64,000 nt of DNA from Phoebastria nigripes. Taxonomy: Eukaryota > Chordata > Aves > Procellariiformes > Diomedeidae. Below the pieces are notes generated by a model. It worked only from the letters and a program-made list of their open reading frames with translations, made no database searches and was not told the DNA's origin. The stretch is taken from positions 124,001 through 188,000 of the forward strand of contig JAYKAV010001787.1 of assembly GCA_035582835.1 (NCBI GenBank), given 5' to 3'. Below are positions 22,182 to 33,287 of the stretch, piece by piece; the stretch's first letter is position 1; each line of letters opens with the position of its first letter. Position numbers and translations under genes: made by a program.

Positions 22182-25100
22182 CAAGACTAGGGACTCTATC
22201 TACAGATACAGCAGAAAAAATATTAATTAATACCTACATTACTCTGCTGGTCAGGCTCACAGAAGGGAGCATACAAAAGTTTGCATGAGGTGACAGAGCT
22301 GTCACCCGGCCCTCCCAGGCTTCACTGGACAGTCCGCACTACACCTGCTGCTGTTCAACTGCCCCAAATCGAAAGCACATTCCAGTATTTCTTTTCCTTT
22401 TTCATTTCAATTTTGTGTCTAACCTGGTATAAAAATAAGTAGAGCAATGTACTGAGAGAGGCAAGGAAAATTTAAGTAACTTGTTAGTGCCAAAGTCATT
22501 GAAAGGGTTATTTAATCAGAGATGCCTGGTAGGGGCATAAGATAGAGAAGGCTACATTGTGGCAGGGTTTTCTTGATGCTCTTTTCCCCAAGCGTGACTT
22601 TTCTTTTCCCCTGTGAGTCACTTTTATGTTTTAGAGAAACAGTTGTGAGCCACAAATACATGCTAACTGGAATTGATCAAGGACAAAATGAATAATTTAC
22701 TTTCTGAAGAAGAGATCATCTATATTGCTACAGACTTTTTAGCAAAGATTTTTTTCCCGAATGTTACAGCCATCCTGTTTCAGCTGCATTTACATGTAGG
22801 AAGAGTTCTGCTTTGTTTCTAAACTGGCATGTCCCAGCAGAATTCCCCACCTTTTTATTGTTTCAACGTTTCTGATCTTAAAGAGCATGAATTATTCACA
22901 AAGAATTCCATATGTCTTCAAAACATTTCTGTTAAATAAAACTGCATATTTAATTTTTTTCCCCCATTAATTATCCACAATGAGGAATAATGATTTGAGT
23001 CGTTGAAGATGATTAATCCCAAGCAGCTCTCTACATATGGCTACACCCAACCCCTTGTTCCCAGGTCTGACAATTTGCGCTACTTTGGCACAACAACTTA
23101 TATTTTTAAGGATTGCTATATTACATCTATTTATTTCTGTGATAGCAGTATCAAAAGTTTTTTATGAGTCAAAACCAAAAAACAGAGCAAAAGGTTGAAT
23201 AAGACATGAGAATTCTCCAGGCAATCAAAGAAAAGTTGCAAATAATTAAACACAGGCAACTTAACTGAACACAAAATATATATAAGTATAGTCAAAAAGT
23301 CAACATGAACTCTGCCATTTTTGTTGACCCTCTTTTAAAGTTCTCATTTTAAGATATGCACAAGCTCTACAACTGCAATAAAAAAATGCACATGCGGTAT
23401 AACCAAATTCACTATTTAGTTGAAATAAAAAAGTTTGAAATTCTTAAATATTTGGTTTCTATTAACAGTGCTCAAGCCATCATACTGTGGTTTTGTTTCT
23501 CCCTTTCCCTCCTGTTTGGCTTAGGTTTCCGAATAAGATGCAGAATAATAGATCTATCACAGACCTTCTGCATAACCTCCACACCCATGTGCATCTTAAC
23601 TTCCATGCCTTAAAACAGGGAGAAAAGTACTTCTCATTTACAGGATTAGCACAAAGCCATTTTTTGTTTGTGTGGCACTCATTTACTGAGGCCCTGAGAT
23701 CAGTGAATATTGCATTACATACATAACATAAATATTATAGTTGTGTATTAACTGCTTCCTTGAAACTTGTGGCTTAAAAGTTCAACACGTCAAAGTTCTT
23801 CAAACATTTTTGGGCTTGTGGATCTCACAACCTTTGTTACATTCTCTGGTATATCAAAAGTGCATTTTAAAAATACTGTTTTAGACTTTCAGCATTCACT
23901 GTTGAAGCTGAGGAGAGCAGTACTGATGGGCACGCAAAAAAAAGGTCAAATGAGCAGTCATCATTTTTTGCACAACCTGGGATACAGCAAAATTTCTCCA
24001 CGGGGCAAGCTCAGTCCCCTGAGTTCTATCAAGCTCTAACCCCATCTGAAAAACCTGTTCCCTCCTCAGTCTGGGCAGACTTTTTTTCAGTCTGGGCACA
24101 TTTTATACAAAGCTGGAGGGGCTAGTATTGAAATTTTGCTACTCTAGTAGCTAAAGAATAACACCACCTAATCCAAACCACTTATAATAGGTAAAAGGCA
24201 GACAATAATGTCTAGGAATCTCCTTACAGAGGAGATCTATTAAGTGGTGGGTATACATGTCTTGGACTAGGTCANTGAAGGTCTGCAGCAGCTCTGGGGA
24301 CTGAAGCCAGGCTTCCTATATCTCAGTCCAGCATCCAGACTCCCTCTCACCAAACAGATTTTAAAATCCTATTCCTGTTAAAAAGGTGTTTTTTTTTTTT
24401 TTCCAGTGGGTGGGAAAAGAGAGGGAAAATTTTCCCAGAACAGAAGAATGATACACGACAGTCATACAACTCTAGGAGCACACTTGCACTGATGTGAGAT
24501 TCATCAGGATCACTGCCTGTCTGGCATAGACTTAGACTGTTGTCTGACTGCATAGTGAACAGCCTTTCTTAGAAAGAGTAAGCATGCTGTTTTCAAAAGT
24601 ACTAAATAATCACAGAAAATAGAGCTTAAACTGCTGTCTCTGCCCTAGAGATATTCTCCCTGTTAAGACCTGAAGTGTAAAAAATGCAAAAGGAGGAAGA
24701 ATTTGAGGGAAGATCCATGACATCAACCTATATATTGTAGATGGAGTCTATGCTGCATTTACAGCACCTCTGAAGTAATCCGCTAAATAAAGAGCAACTT
24801 AGATTTACCAGCATGAAACCCTCTTGTTTTATGAGCCAACATGTGGTATGTGAAACGTGGTGGAGGCAGTCTAGTGAGATATACAGCAAGGAAGAGAAGA
24901 TAATTAGCATAGAGTGACTCAGACCACTGGCCATGCTGGATTTCTAACAAAGAATCTGGCACAGACATAAATTCAGGGAAAACAAAATCTGTATACAGAA
25001 CTAGTGATGGCTGCTAAAAGATAAAGAACTGATAGAGGGGGTTTAGCCATCTCATTGGGAAGGAAAAAAGGAAAAGTAAGATAAACACCATTGACCAAAA

Positions 25101-28100
25101 CAATAACTGAAACACCAGTTGTCCGACAGAAGTGTTGAAGCAGCATGTGATCCCAAACAAACTAAGCCAGAAGAGACCTACCATGTACTTGCACGAAAAT
25201 AAGTAACGGGAATTTTATACTTCAGAAGTGAAAACTTTCTCATCTACCTGTAGTTTTGGAGATGACTCCCTANCAACCTAGGATCCCAGCTACAGGAGAG
25301 TTTGCTGAGAAAGCAATGCTTTCCCTCCAGGGAGGCACCCCCAAATAATGCCACCCCACTTGGGCCATCCAAGTGATTAGAGAAAACAGCAAAACCACAG
25401 TTTGGGGAGAAAAAAAANNCACAAAAAAACAACCCNCACACAAAGAAATAGGTTTAAGCTAAAGACGACCATGAAGAATGAGAGAGGGATAGGTGCAAGG
25501 AGGATGTGAAATAGAGCCATCTCTAATCCCCAATGCTTCAGCTATTTCAGGAAGAAAGGAGTGAGCAGTGCATACACAGACCAAGGACGCAGAGGGCTTT
25601 AGTTCAGAGGATGATGTCTGCAGTGCAATTTCAGTAAAAGCAGGGACTCTCAAAGCGTATGCACAGCCAAAGTCAGTCACCTATCATTCATCTGCCATAT
25701 TTGCAGCTATACTATTAAATNAATGACTGTTTTGATTCCAGCTGGATTGTGGTGCCAGATGCAATATCATTAAAACAACAATGATAAGCAGCAATCTTAG
25801 ACTGGGCAAGTGTGATCAACTGCAGGTGATGGAAAATAAGTCTTCTGAGGCCAGCTGGCAGGAGCAGGCTGTGGCTAAAAGCTGCACAAAATAAAATACG
25901 ATCTTGTTTAGAGTTTACATTAGCTTACAGAAGTATTGTATAAAGCAAGCAGCTTGCTACAGAGGTGTCGATGACTGGGAGACACTGTCCGCAGAGGTCA
26001 GGTCTGGTCCAAATAGCTGCTCGAAACAATGGCAAAAGGTAAAGTGCAATGGGACTGGTCTATATGAGGCAGCTNTGGGCTCTGGGCAGCAGTAGAGGCT
26101 TTAGGACTCTAGTCTCCCTTAGCTAAATATTTAAGTGAATGTCACCAGTGGCAAGAAAACATGGAAGAACTTGAGCGTAGATATAGGAATTACTACAAAA
26201 GGGTGTGAACAATCCAGAGGACCAACAAGACACTGCCAAAGGACTAGACAGTGTCCCTACCCACTTACTGTATGGAAGTACCTACTGCCATCACAGGCTT
26301 AAGAGGTACTGGGATGCGGTGGTGTGCCAAAAAAAGCTGTGTCCATAGTGCAGCCTAGGAACTAGTAATCTTCATGTCAGCCATTAGGAAAAGGCAGGGA
26401 ACAACTCCCCCAAAATGTACAAAGATTTCTATGGGGAAAAAAGGTGTAGCACAGTAAGGAGAGTGTTACAACTGTTTGCTGCAGAAGAGTTTCCTGGAGG
26501 CACCAGGAGAGGCATCAGAGCCATTCCTAGGCTGACTTACTACAGTTGTGGCACCTGTACAAACAGATTTCTTCACAAACAAGCCATGTAGTTTTACAAG
26601 GCTACAGACCATTTGACACCTAAATAGTGTGGGAGTGCTCACTGCTGATACTGCACATCCATCTTGCGTGAATGCGGCATCATTTTGCACTGTATCTTTC
26701 ACTGGTACTAAATCCCTTTTATAATGGAAGAGGATGTAATCTTAGTAGGATTCCAGTGATTTAAAAGTTTTATTGTTATATTTATTGACAATTCATAATA
26801 AAGTATCTTCTAGCATTCATTGGCTTTTTGACTGCCTCACTTTTACATTATAATTGCAGAAATTTTGGCTCTTTTTCATTTTATTTATTTATTTTCAGAT
26901 TTATTTCTTAGTTGATTAATAACCACAGGGACTGCATACATTAGAAACAAATAAACCTCAGGCCTTTCACAGAATGATTGATTAAGGGAACCATTAATTA
27001 AATCACAAATGCATGTGGGATCTAGTATGGAGTCATAGAAGGAGGATGGTGAAAGTACTTCACTGATTTACTTAGGTTAAGAGGCTGCAAAAATTAAAAA
27101 TAATGATAAAGACAGTATGTGTAACCATAATCTAGTAAGTACAAGTGTAAGTGATGATACCAGTTTGCTATAGCATCTTTGCAATTTCTGAAACCTATTC
27201 AGCCCATTCTGGTGTCACTATGTGGGTAGCTCATAAACTTGCAGGTATCTTTCAAGATAGCCAGATAAGCACCTTCAATAAGAATACTCAGGAGTTTCCT
27301 TTGTGAATATGTATTTGAATTAAAATCCTTTTTACTTTGGCTTTACATCACATTTTATGTTTGCACACTAGAGATTTGTTTTAACAAGTTTACCAAATTG
27401 CAGACTCCTGTACTTAATCATTACATCATCATAATGAAGCAATGCTGGATGGGTGTCATGCCATCTTTTTTGCTTGACAGGAGAGATTTCAGAGAACANG
27501 TGATGCTGAGAGTCTCGCAGAAATCTGCTTTACTCTGCACTGACTTTGAACTCCTCCTTATGGTGTCACATGCAGTTCTCATTACCATGCAGTAACTTGT
27601 TTCTAGTTGTTATACCAGAAACATCTTTAAAATTCAATTCCCAAGAGCTATCCTTCCTAGCTGAACATAGTAACCCCCAATAACTGAGCATTAGCACAAT
27701 GCAGAGCTCAAATATATATGAAACAACAATATGAAACAAATATATATGAAAAATGATATTCTATTACCCATGGAGGTGTTCTGCATGGAGACCTGTGGAC
27801 TTCTCCTGGGTCATGAGTACTGAGGATGTCATTGACAAACCCATTTACTCTCGCGCTGTTCCTTGAAGCTCAATATGTCTCATTAACCATCAGAGCAAAG
27901 CAGGTAAAGAATAATCCATGTTATCCATTAAAAAAAACAAAAACAAAAACAAACTCTTTGACTTTCCTCAACCATTATGTTTCTTTCCTGCCGTGAATGC
28001 ATTGAATTGGTTATCTGAAAATGTCTCTTATTAGAGAAATAGGAACAGGGTTGGATGGAGTGAAGGGGGTACAATCAGCTTTCCTTTGTGCTAATGCAAT

Positions 28101-29252
28101 TCATGATCATTAAAAAAAAGTGCTAAAGGTTTGGGTCATCAAACAAACCTGCTGGATATCTGGGCCACATCTGTATTNCATTTCCCAACCCACAACCATG
28201 GCATGTCAGAGTCTGGACACGACTGGTTTTCCTAATCAAGCCTGATTGTCCTTGAGTGTGTTTGCAAATATTTGCCAGATACCTTGGAAGAAAATATATT
28301 AGAAGAAGACTTGTGCTTGATCTGTGAAGCCTTTTGCTTTGACTGTTTGCTACTCCCTGCTGTTGGTGTGGTATGACAGAATGGCCACCAGGAAAAAGAA
28401 AACATAACCTGTGTGAACTGAGACAGATAATGTGGCTCCCTGTATAAATAAGCAGTTGGTGTGAGATCACCTCTGTTTTATAGGATTTCTACATGTTTCA
28501 ACTGGACAAGGCTATGCAAGGAATGACATAATAACATCAATACTGTAATTCATGCTGATTATTTGGGAAAAAACCACTGAAAAATTATATGTCAGAAAAA
28601 AAGAAAACTTAAATATTTTTGTTTTCTGGTTAATGCAAAGATAGAGAATATACTGATGCATTTCTTTATATTGACAGAACCGTCTACCGATCACAATCTT
28701 TTTCAGACAAGAGAAATCAGATCCCTTCCTAGAGACAACAAAATAGGAGATAAAAAAATTAAAGTCTTATATCTCAAGAACAAAATGTTTTATTCCCTTT
28801 CACTTCAGGAACACTAACAATATATTCAATTTGAGATTTTTTTTTCCCCCAAGTGCAAGGTGAGCAGATTATGAAGAAGTCTGTTCATTAGGCTGTGGAA
28901 AGCAGCATTTTTTTCAACTGAGGGGGCACTGCCTCCCACAGAGCTACGTAACAAGGTGACACAGAGCCGCAAAACTATTATCTCCCCCACCACTTGAGAG
29001 TCCTGCTGCATGAAGTTTTTCCCCCAGGTAAAATAAAAAGATAGGGCTATTTTTTCAGTCTGTTTCTTTTGGCAATTTTTTTAACATCAGCGAAATGCTT
29101 TCTGTAACCACAGGTTGTAAGCAGAGGCTCATGTCGCACCCACGCTGGTAACAACTGTTCATCAGGTGCTATCACGGAAATAATTTTCCCAAGGACTGAG
29201 CCAGAGTGAAGACAGGCTCCAGGCTCTGATAAATGAACCTTGCTTGCTGAAG
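22182..29252. other. Intergenic DNA, no gene recognised
   Basis: Unique AT-rich DNA with a 14-T run (24389-24402), an ambiguous-base cluster at about 25273-25437, and an A-rich (AAAAAC)n run (27929-27953). All open frames are under 120 codons and show no recognisable domain. Confidence 0.55.
27929..27953 (+). repeat. (AAAAAC)n simple repeat
   Basis: An A run followed by repeated AAAAAC units. Confidence 0.75.
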
Positions 29253-29339
29253 ATCATAGAATCATAGAATCGTTTAGGTTGGAAAAGACCTTTAAGATCA
29301 TTAAGTCCCACTGTTAACCTAGCACTGCCAAGTCCACCA

Positions 29340-31280
29340 CTAAACCATGTCCCTAAGCATCACATCTACATGTCTTTTAAATACCTCCAGGGATGGTGAC
29401 TCCACCACTTCCCTGGGCAGCCTGGTCCAATACTTGACAACCCTTTTGGTGAAGAATTTTTTCCTAATATCCAATCTAAACCTCCCCTGGCGCAACTTGA
29501 GGCCATTTCCTCTTGTCCTATCGGTTGTTACTTGGGAGAAGAGACTGACACCCACCTTGCTACAACCTCCTTTCAGGTAGTTGTAGAGAGTGATAAGGTC
29601 CCCTCTCAGCCTTCTTTTCTCCAGACTAAACAGTCCCAGTTCCCTCAGCCGCTCCTCATAAGACTTGCTCTCCAGACCCTTCACCAGCTTCGTTGCCCTC
29701 CTTTGGACACGCTCCAGCACCTCCATGTCTTTCTTGTAGTTAGGGGCCCAAAACCAAACACAGTATTCAAGGTGCGGCCTCACCAGTGCCGAGTACAGGG
29801 GCACGAGCACTTCCCTACTCCTGCTGGCCACACTATTTCTGATACAGGCCAGGATGCCGTTGGCCTTCTTGGCCACCTGGGCACACTGCTGGCTCANATT
29901 CAGCCGACTGTCCACCAATACCCTCAGGTCCTTTTCTGCCGGGCAGCTTTCCAGCCTCTCTTCCCCAAGCCTGTAGCGTTGCATGGGGTTGTTGTGACCC
30001 AAGTGCAGGATCCGACACTTAGCCTTGTTGAACCTCATGCAGTTGGCCTCGGCCCATCGATCCAGCCTGTCCAGATCCCTCTGTAGAGCCTCCCTACCCT
30101 CAAGCAGATCAACACTCCCACCCAACTTGGTGTCGTCTGCAAACTTACTGAGGGAGCACTCAATCCCCTCGTCCAGATCATTGATAAAGATACTAAACAG
30201 AACTGGCCCCAATACTGAGCCCTGGGGAACACCACTTGTGACCGGCCACCAACTGGATTTAACTCCATTCACCACAATCCTTTGGGCCTGGCCATCCAGC
30301 CCGTTGTTTACCCAGCGAAGAGTACACCCATCCAAGCCATGAGCAGCTAGTTTCTCCAGGAGAATGCTGTGGGAAACGGTGTCAAAGGCTTGACTAAAGT
30401 CTAGGTAGACAACATCCACAGCCTTTCCCTCATTCACTAAGCAGGTTACATTCTCACAGAAGGAGATCAGGTTAGTCAAGCAGGACCTGCCTTTCATAAA
30501 CCCGTGCTGACTGGGCCTGATTGCCTGGTTGTCCTGTACGTGCCGTGTGATGGCCCTCAAGATGATCTGCTCCATAACCTTCCCTGGCACTGAGGTCAGG
30601 CTGACAGGCCTGTAGTTCCCCGGATCCTCCTTCCAGCCCTTCTTGTAGATGGGCATCACATTTGCTAACTTCCAGTCAACTGGGACCTCCCTGGTTAGCC
30701 AGGACTGCTGATAAAGGATTGAAAGTGGCTTGGTGAGCTCTTCTGCCAGCTCCCTCAATATCCTTGGGTGGATCCCATCTGGCCCCATAGACTCGTGTGT
30801 GTCTAAGTGGTGTAGCAGGTCACTAACCATTTCCCCTTGGCTTATGGGGGCTTCATTCTGCTTCCCATCCCCGTCTTCCAGCTCAGGGGGCTGGGTGCCC
30901 AGAGAACAACTGGTCTTACTATTAAAGACTGAGGCAGAGAAGGCATTAAGTACCTCAGCCTTTTCCTCATCCTTTGTCACTATGTTTCCCCCCGCATCCA
31001 ATAAAGGATGGAGATTCTCCTTAGCCCTCCTTTTGTTGCTAATGTATTTATAGAAACATTTTTTATTGTCTTTTACCGCAGCAACCAGATTAAGTTCTAG
31101 TTGGGCTTTGGCCCTTCTAATTTTCTCCCTGCATAACCTCATGACATCCTTGTAGTCCTCCTGAGTNGCCTGCCCNTTCTTCCAAAGGTCATAAACTCTC
31201 CTTTTTTTCCTGAGTTCCAGCCAAAGCTCTCTGTTCAGCCAGGCCGGTCTTCTTCCCCACCGGCTCGTCTTTTGGCACAT
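29340..31280 (-). CDS. CR1 ORF2 reverse-transcriptase domain, open reading frame
   Basis: The frame encodes 646 residues from the first ATG and stays open upstream to about 31382, so the ATG is internal to the original ORF2. It copies element RNA at the nicked target. Motifs in order: NYRPVSLTS (222-230), YLDFSQAFD with the first catalytic Asp at 294, [11 protein letters not shown] (349-359), FADD with the catalytic Asp pair at 382-383, then LEYC and [11 protein letters not shown] in the C-terminal region. The stop (TAG) is followed by the CR1 3' UTR. Four n bases (29897, 31167, 31176 and, upstream, 31554) leave some residues unresolved. No in-frame stop or shift is visible in this segment. 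The element as a whole cannot move on its own because its endonuclease is broken and ORF1 is absent. The plus-strand open frames across it are shadows. Confidence 0.9.
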   Translation of the reverse strand: MCQKTSRWGRRPAWLNRELWLELRKKRRVYDLWKXGQXTQEDYKDVMRLCREKIRRAKAQLELNLVAAVKDNKKCFYKYISNKRRAKENLHPLLDAGGNIVTKDEEKAEVLNAFSASVFNSKTSCSLGTQPPELEDGDGKQNEAPISQGEMVSDLLHHLDTHESMGPDGIHPRILRELAEELTKPLSILYQQSWLTREVPVDWKLANVMPIYKKGWKEDPGNYRPVSLTSVPGKVMEQIILRAITRHVQDNQAIRPSQHGFMKGRSCLTNLISFCENVTCLVNEGKAVDVVYLDFSQAFDTVSHSILLEKLAAHGLDGCTLRWVNNGLDGQAQRIVVNGVKSSWWPVTSGVPQGSVLGPVLFSIFINDLDEGIECSLSKFADDTKLGGSVDLLEGREALQRDLDRLDRWAEANCMRFNKAKCRILHLGHNNPMQRYRLGEERLESCPAEKDLRVLVDSRLNXSQQCAQVAKKANGILACIRNSVASRSREVLVPLYSALVRPHLEYCVWFWAPNYKKDMEVLERVQRRATKLVKGLESKSYEERLRELGLFSLEKRRLRGDLITLYNYLKGGCSKVGVSLFSQVTTDRTRGNGLKLRQGRFRLDIRKKFFTKRVVKYWTRLPREVVESPSLEVFKRHVDVMLRDMV

Positions 31281-31380
31281 GGGGACAGCCTGTTCCTGCG
31301 CCCTTAAGATTTCCTTCCTGAAGAATGTCCAGCCTTCCTGGACTCCTTTGCACTTCAGGACTGCCTCCCAAGGGACTCTG

Positions 31381-32230
31381 ACAATCAGTCAGGCCAAACA
31401 GGCCAAAGTCTGCCCTCCAGAAGTCCAAGGTAACAGTTCTGCTGACCCCCCTCCTTACTTCTCCAAGAATTGAAATCTCTATCATTTCGTGATTGCTATG
31501 CCCAAGACAGTCTCCAACCATCACATCACCCACAAGTCCTTCTCTGTTCACAANCAACAGGTCCAGTGGGGTGCCTTCCCTAGTTGGCTCACTCACCAGC
31601 TGTGTCAGAAGTTATCTTCCACACACTCCAGGAACCTCCTAGACTGTTTCCCCTCTGCCATATTGTATTTCCAGCAGACATCTGGTAAGTTGAAGTCCTC
31701 CACAAGAAAAAGAGCTAGCGACTGTGAGACTTCTCCCAGCTGCTTATAGAATATTTCGTCTGCCTCTTCATCCTGGTTGGATGGTCTGTAACAGACTCCC
31801 ACCATGATATCTGCCTTGTTGGCCTAAACACTCAACCCTATTGTCACCATCATTAAGCTCTAGACTATCAAACCACTCCCTAACGTACAGGGCTACCCCA
31901 CCGCCTCTCCTTCCTTGCCTATCCCTTCTGAAGAGTTTATAGCCATCCATTGCAGCATGCCAGTTTTGCGAGTCATCCCACCGTGTTTCCGTGATGGCAA
32001 CTGTATCATAGTTTTCCTATGCGCAATGGCTTCCAGCTCCTCCTGTTTGTTGCCCACGCTGCCTGCATTGGTGTAGATGCACTTCAGTTGGGCTATTGAT
32101 CCCACCACCTTTTTGGGGGAGGAAGCCCTAATTCCTATGTGACCATTCTCAGGCGCTTTCGTGGTTTCCAACACATCCATAACTCTTGCGTCTTTGCTGC
32201 CGCATGGATCTCCATCCGTTACCTCCACTG
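31381..32230 (-). pseudogene. CR1 ORF2 apurinic/apyrimidinic-type endonuclease domain, frameshifted
   Basis: The N-terminal APE-like domain nicks target DNA to prime reverse transcription. It is spread over several frames: CIYTNAGSVGNKQEELEAI (32228-frame), MDGYKLFRRDRQGRRGGGVA (31950-frame), VGVCYRPSNQ...EDFNLPD (31805-frame), then GDCLGHSNHEMI (31596-frame). I place frameshifts near 32020, near 31605 (one base lost just after ...VEDNF) and near 31382. A short deletion near 31815 removes several residues before the VGVCYRP block. Two catalytic motifs are also altered: the family's GDFN reads EDFN, and SDH reads SNH (catalytic Asp lost). The domain is therefore inactive by both frame and residue. 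Confidence 0.85.
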
Positions 32231-33121
32231 AGACGGCAGACTGAAGGACTGCCAGACAGTGTCACACAAATGTCCCTCTACTAAAAGTCACTGACCAGAA
32301 GCAGGGATGGCTCAATGGGACGTGTGTCCATGCCACAGCAGCACTGGTTTATTAACTTACCGATGAATTTAAATTCCCAACAACAAAGATCAAGTGGTGC
32401 AAGAAATGCAAGTTTGAGATGTCTATGTCACATTACCCTAGCACCACAGCTACAGAGAATCAGCGGATGCCAGGAGCATCTTACACAGATACAGCTAGAT
32501 TTGCTGGAGGATGTTTTTCAGAGAGATCACTCACCATATACTCTGAAACTATCCTGTTCTCCTTCCTCCTTCTGCCTTTAAATGGTGTCTAGCTGCCAGG
32601 ACAAGTGCAAATAACGAGAATGTAATAGACTTCACAGAGACTATGGATGACCAATTCACTACAGCCGTGAGAAAGGTAAATGTGCTCTTAGGCCCCATTA
32701 AGAGAGATATTCCAATACAGATCTAATATAAAAGCTATTCTGGAGGACATTCTGCAAGATAGGACGTATGACTTTGCTTATCCCTGTATTTTCACTTGAT
32801 AATTAATTTGCTCTGAATCTTGCTGATATTTTGGTAAATCTTTGCAATTTACCAATTCAAAATTCAAATACAAATATATTTCTCAATAGATACCCAATTA
32901 ATTCACAGTCCTGAATACATTCTTCTTATTGGAGAAATGAAGGCATAAATTCAGATTATTGGCAAGTGGGGGAGCCTTACAAGAAAATAAAGTGAACNAC
33001 TTTTACCTTTTAATCAAAACAGCAAACTTACTGAGGAAATGTAAGTTTTACTTTTTTTTCAGCAAGTCATGGGAAGCATGCTTTTAATAGCTGTTTACCT
33101 CCTTCTACCCCACCCCCTACC

Positions 33122-33136
33122 AAAAAAAAAAAAAAA
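33122..33136 (+). repeat. Poly(A) tract, 15 nt
   Basis: An uninterrupted A run after a C-rich stretch. Confidence 0.85.
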
Positions 33137-33237
33137 TCAGGTTTTGAACACCATATGCTGAGCTGACAAAACGGAAAATCTGTTTGATAAACTGCTGGTG
33201 AGCAGTGACACAAAATGCATTCCTAACAAAGAGAAAG

Positions 33238-33239
<2 letters not shown>

Positions 33240-33285
<46 letters not shown>
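33240..33285 (+). repeat. Poly(T) tract, 46 nt, uninterrupted
   Basis: The longest homopolymer in the window. Flanking sequence shows no polyadenylation signal or retrocopy structure on either strand. Its exact length may be affected by sequencing. Confidence 0.9.

Positions 33286-33287
<2 letters not shown>

Larger units (their letters stand above)
29253..32240 (-). mobile_element. CR1 LINE, young 5'-truncated copy of about 3 kb
   Basis: Read on the minus strand it contains the endonuclease and reverse-transcriptase parts of CR1 ORF2 and a short 3' UTR. It ends in the diagnostic CR1 8-mer array (ATTCTATG repeated, 29253-29270). It has no poly(A) tail, as expected for CR1. It lacks ORF1 and the 5' UTR: recognisable sequence starts near 32230, and the exact 5' boundary (about 32230-32280) is uncertain. 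It is much better preserved than the other CR1 copies here, which implies a recent insertion. Confidence 0.93.

Noticed and set aside
24190..24360. Possible MIR-like SINE tail (tatatctcagtccagcatcc)
   Set aside because: Only a short suggestive phrase, with no tRNA-like head or core that I could recognise.
29532..30086. 184-codon plus-strand open frame
   Set aside because: It is the complement of the CR1 reverse-transcriptase ORF; the codon content comes from the other strand.
30730..31053. 107-codon plus-strand frame
   Set aside because: Shadow of the CR1 ORF2 on the minus strand.
32600..32770. Possible further LINE fragment (reads AVRKVNVLLGPIKRDIP in one frame)
   Set aside because: A vague likeness to the CR1 KKANxxLGxI segment, with no neighbouring motif in order; insufficient support.
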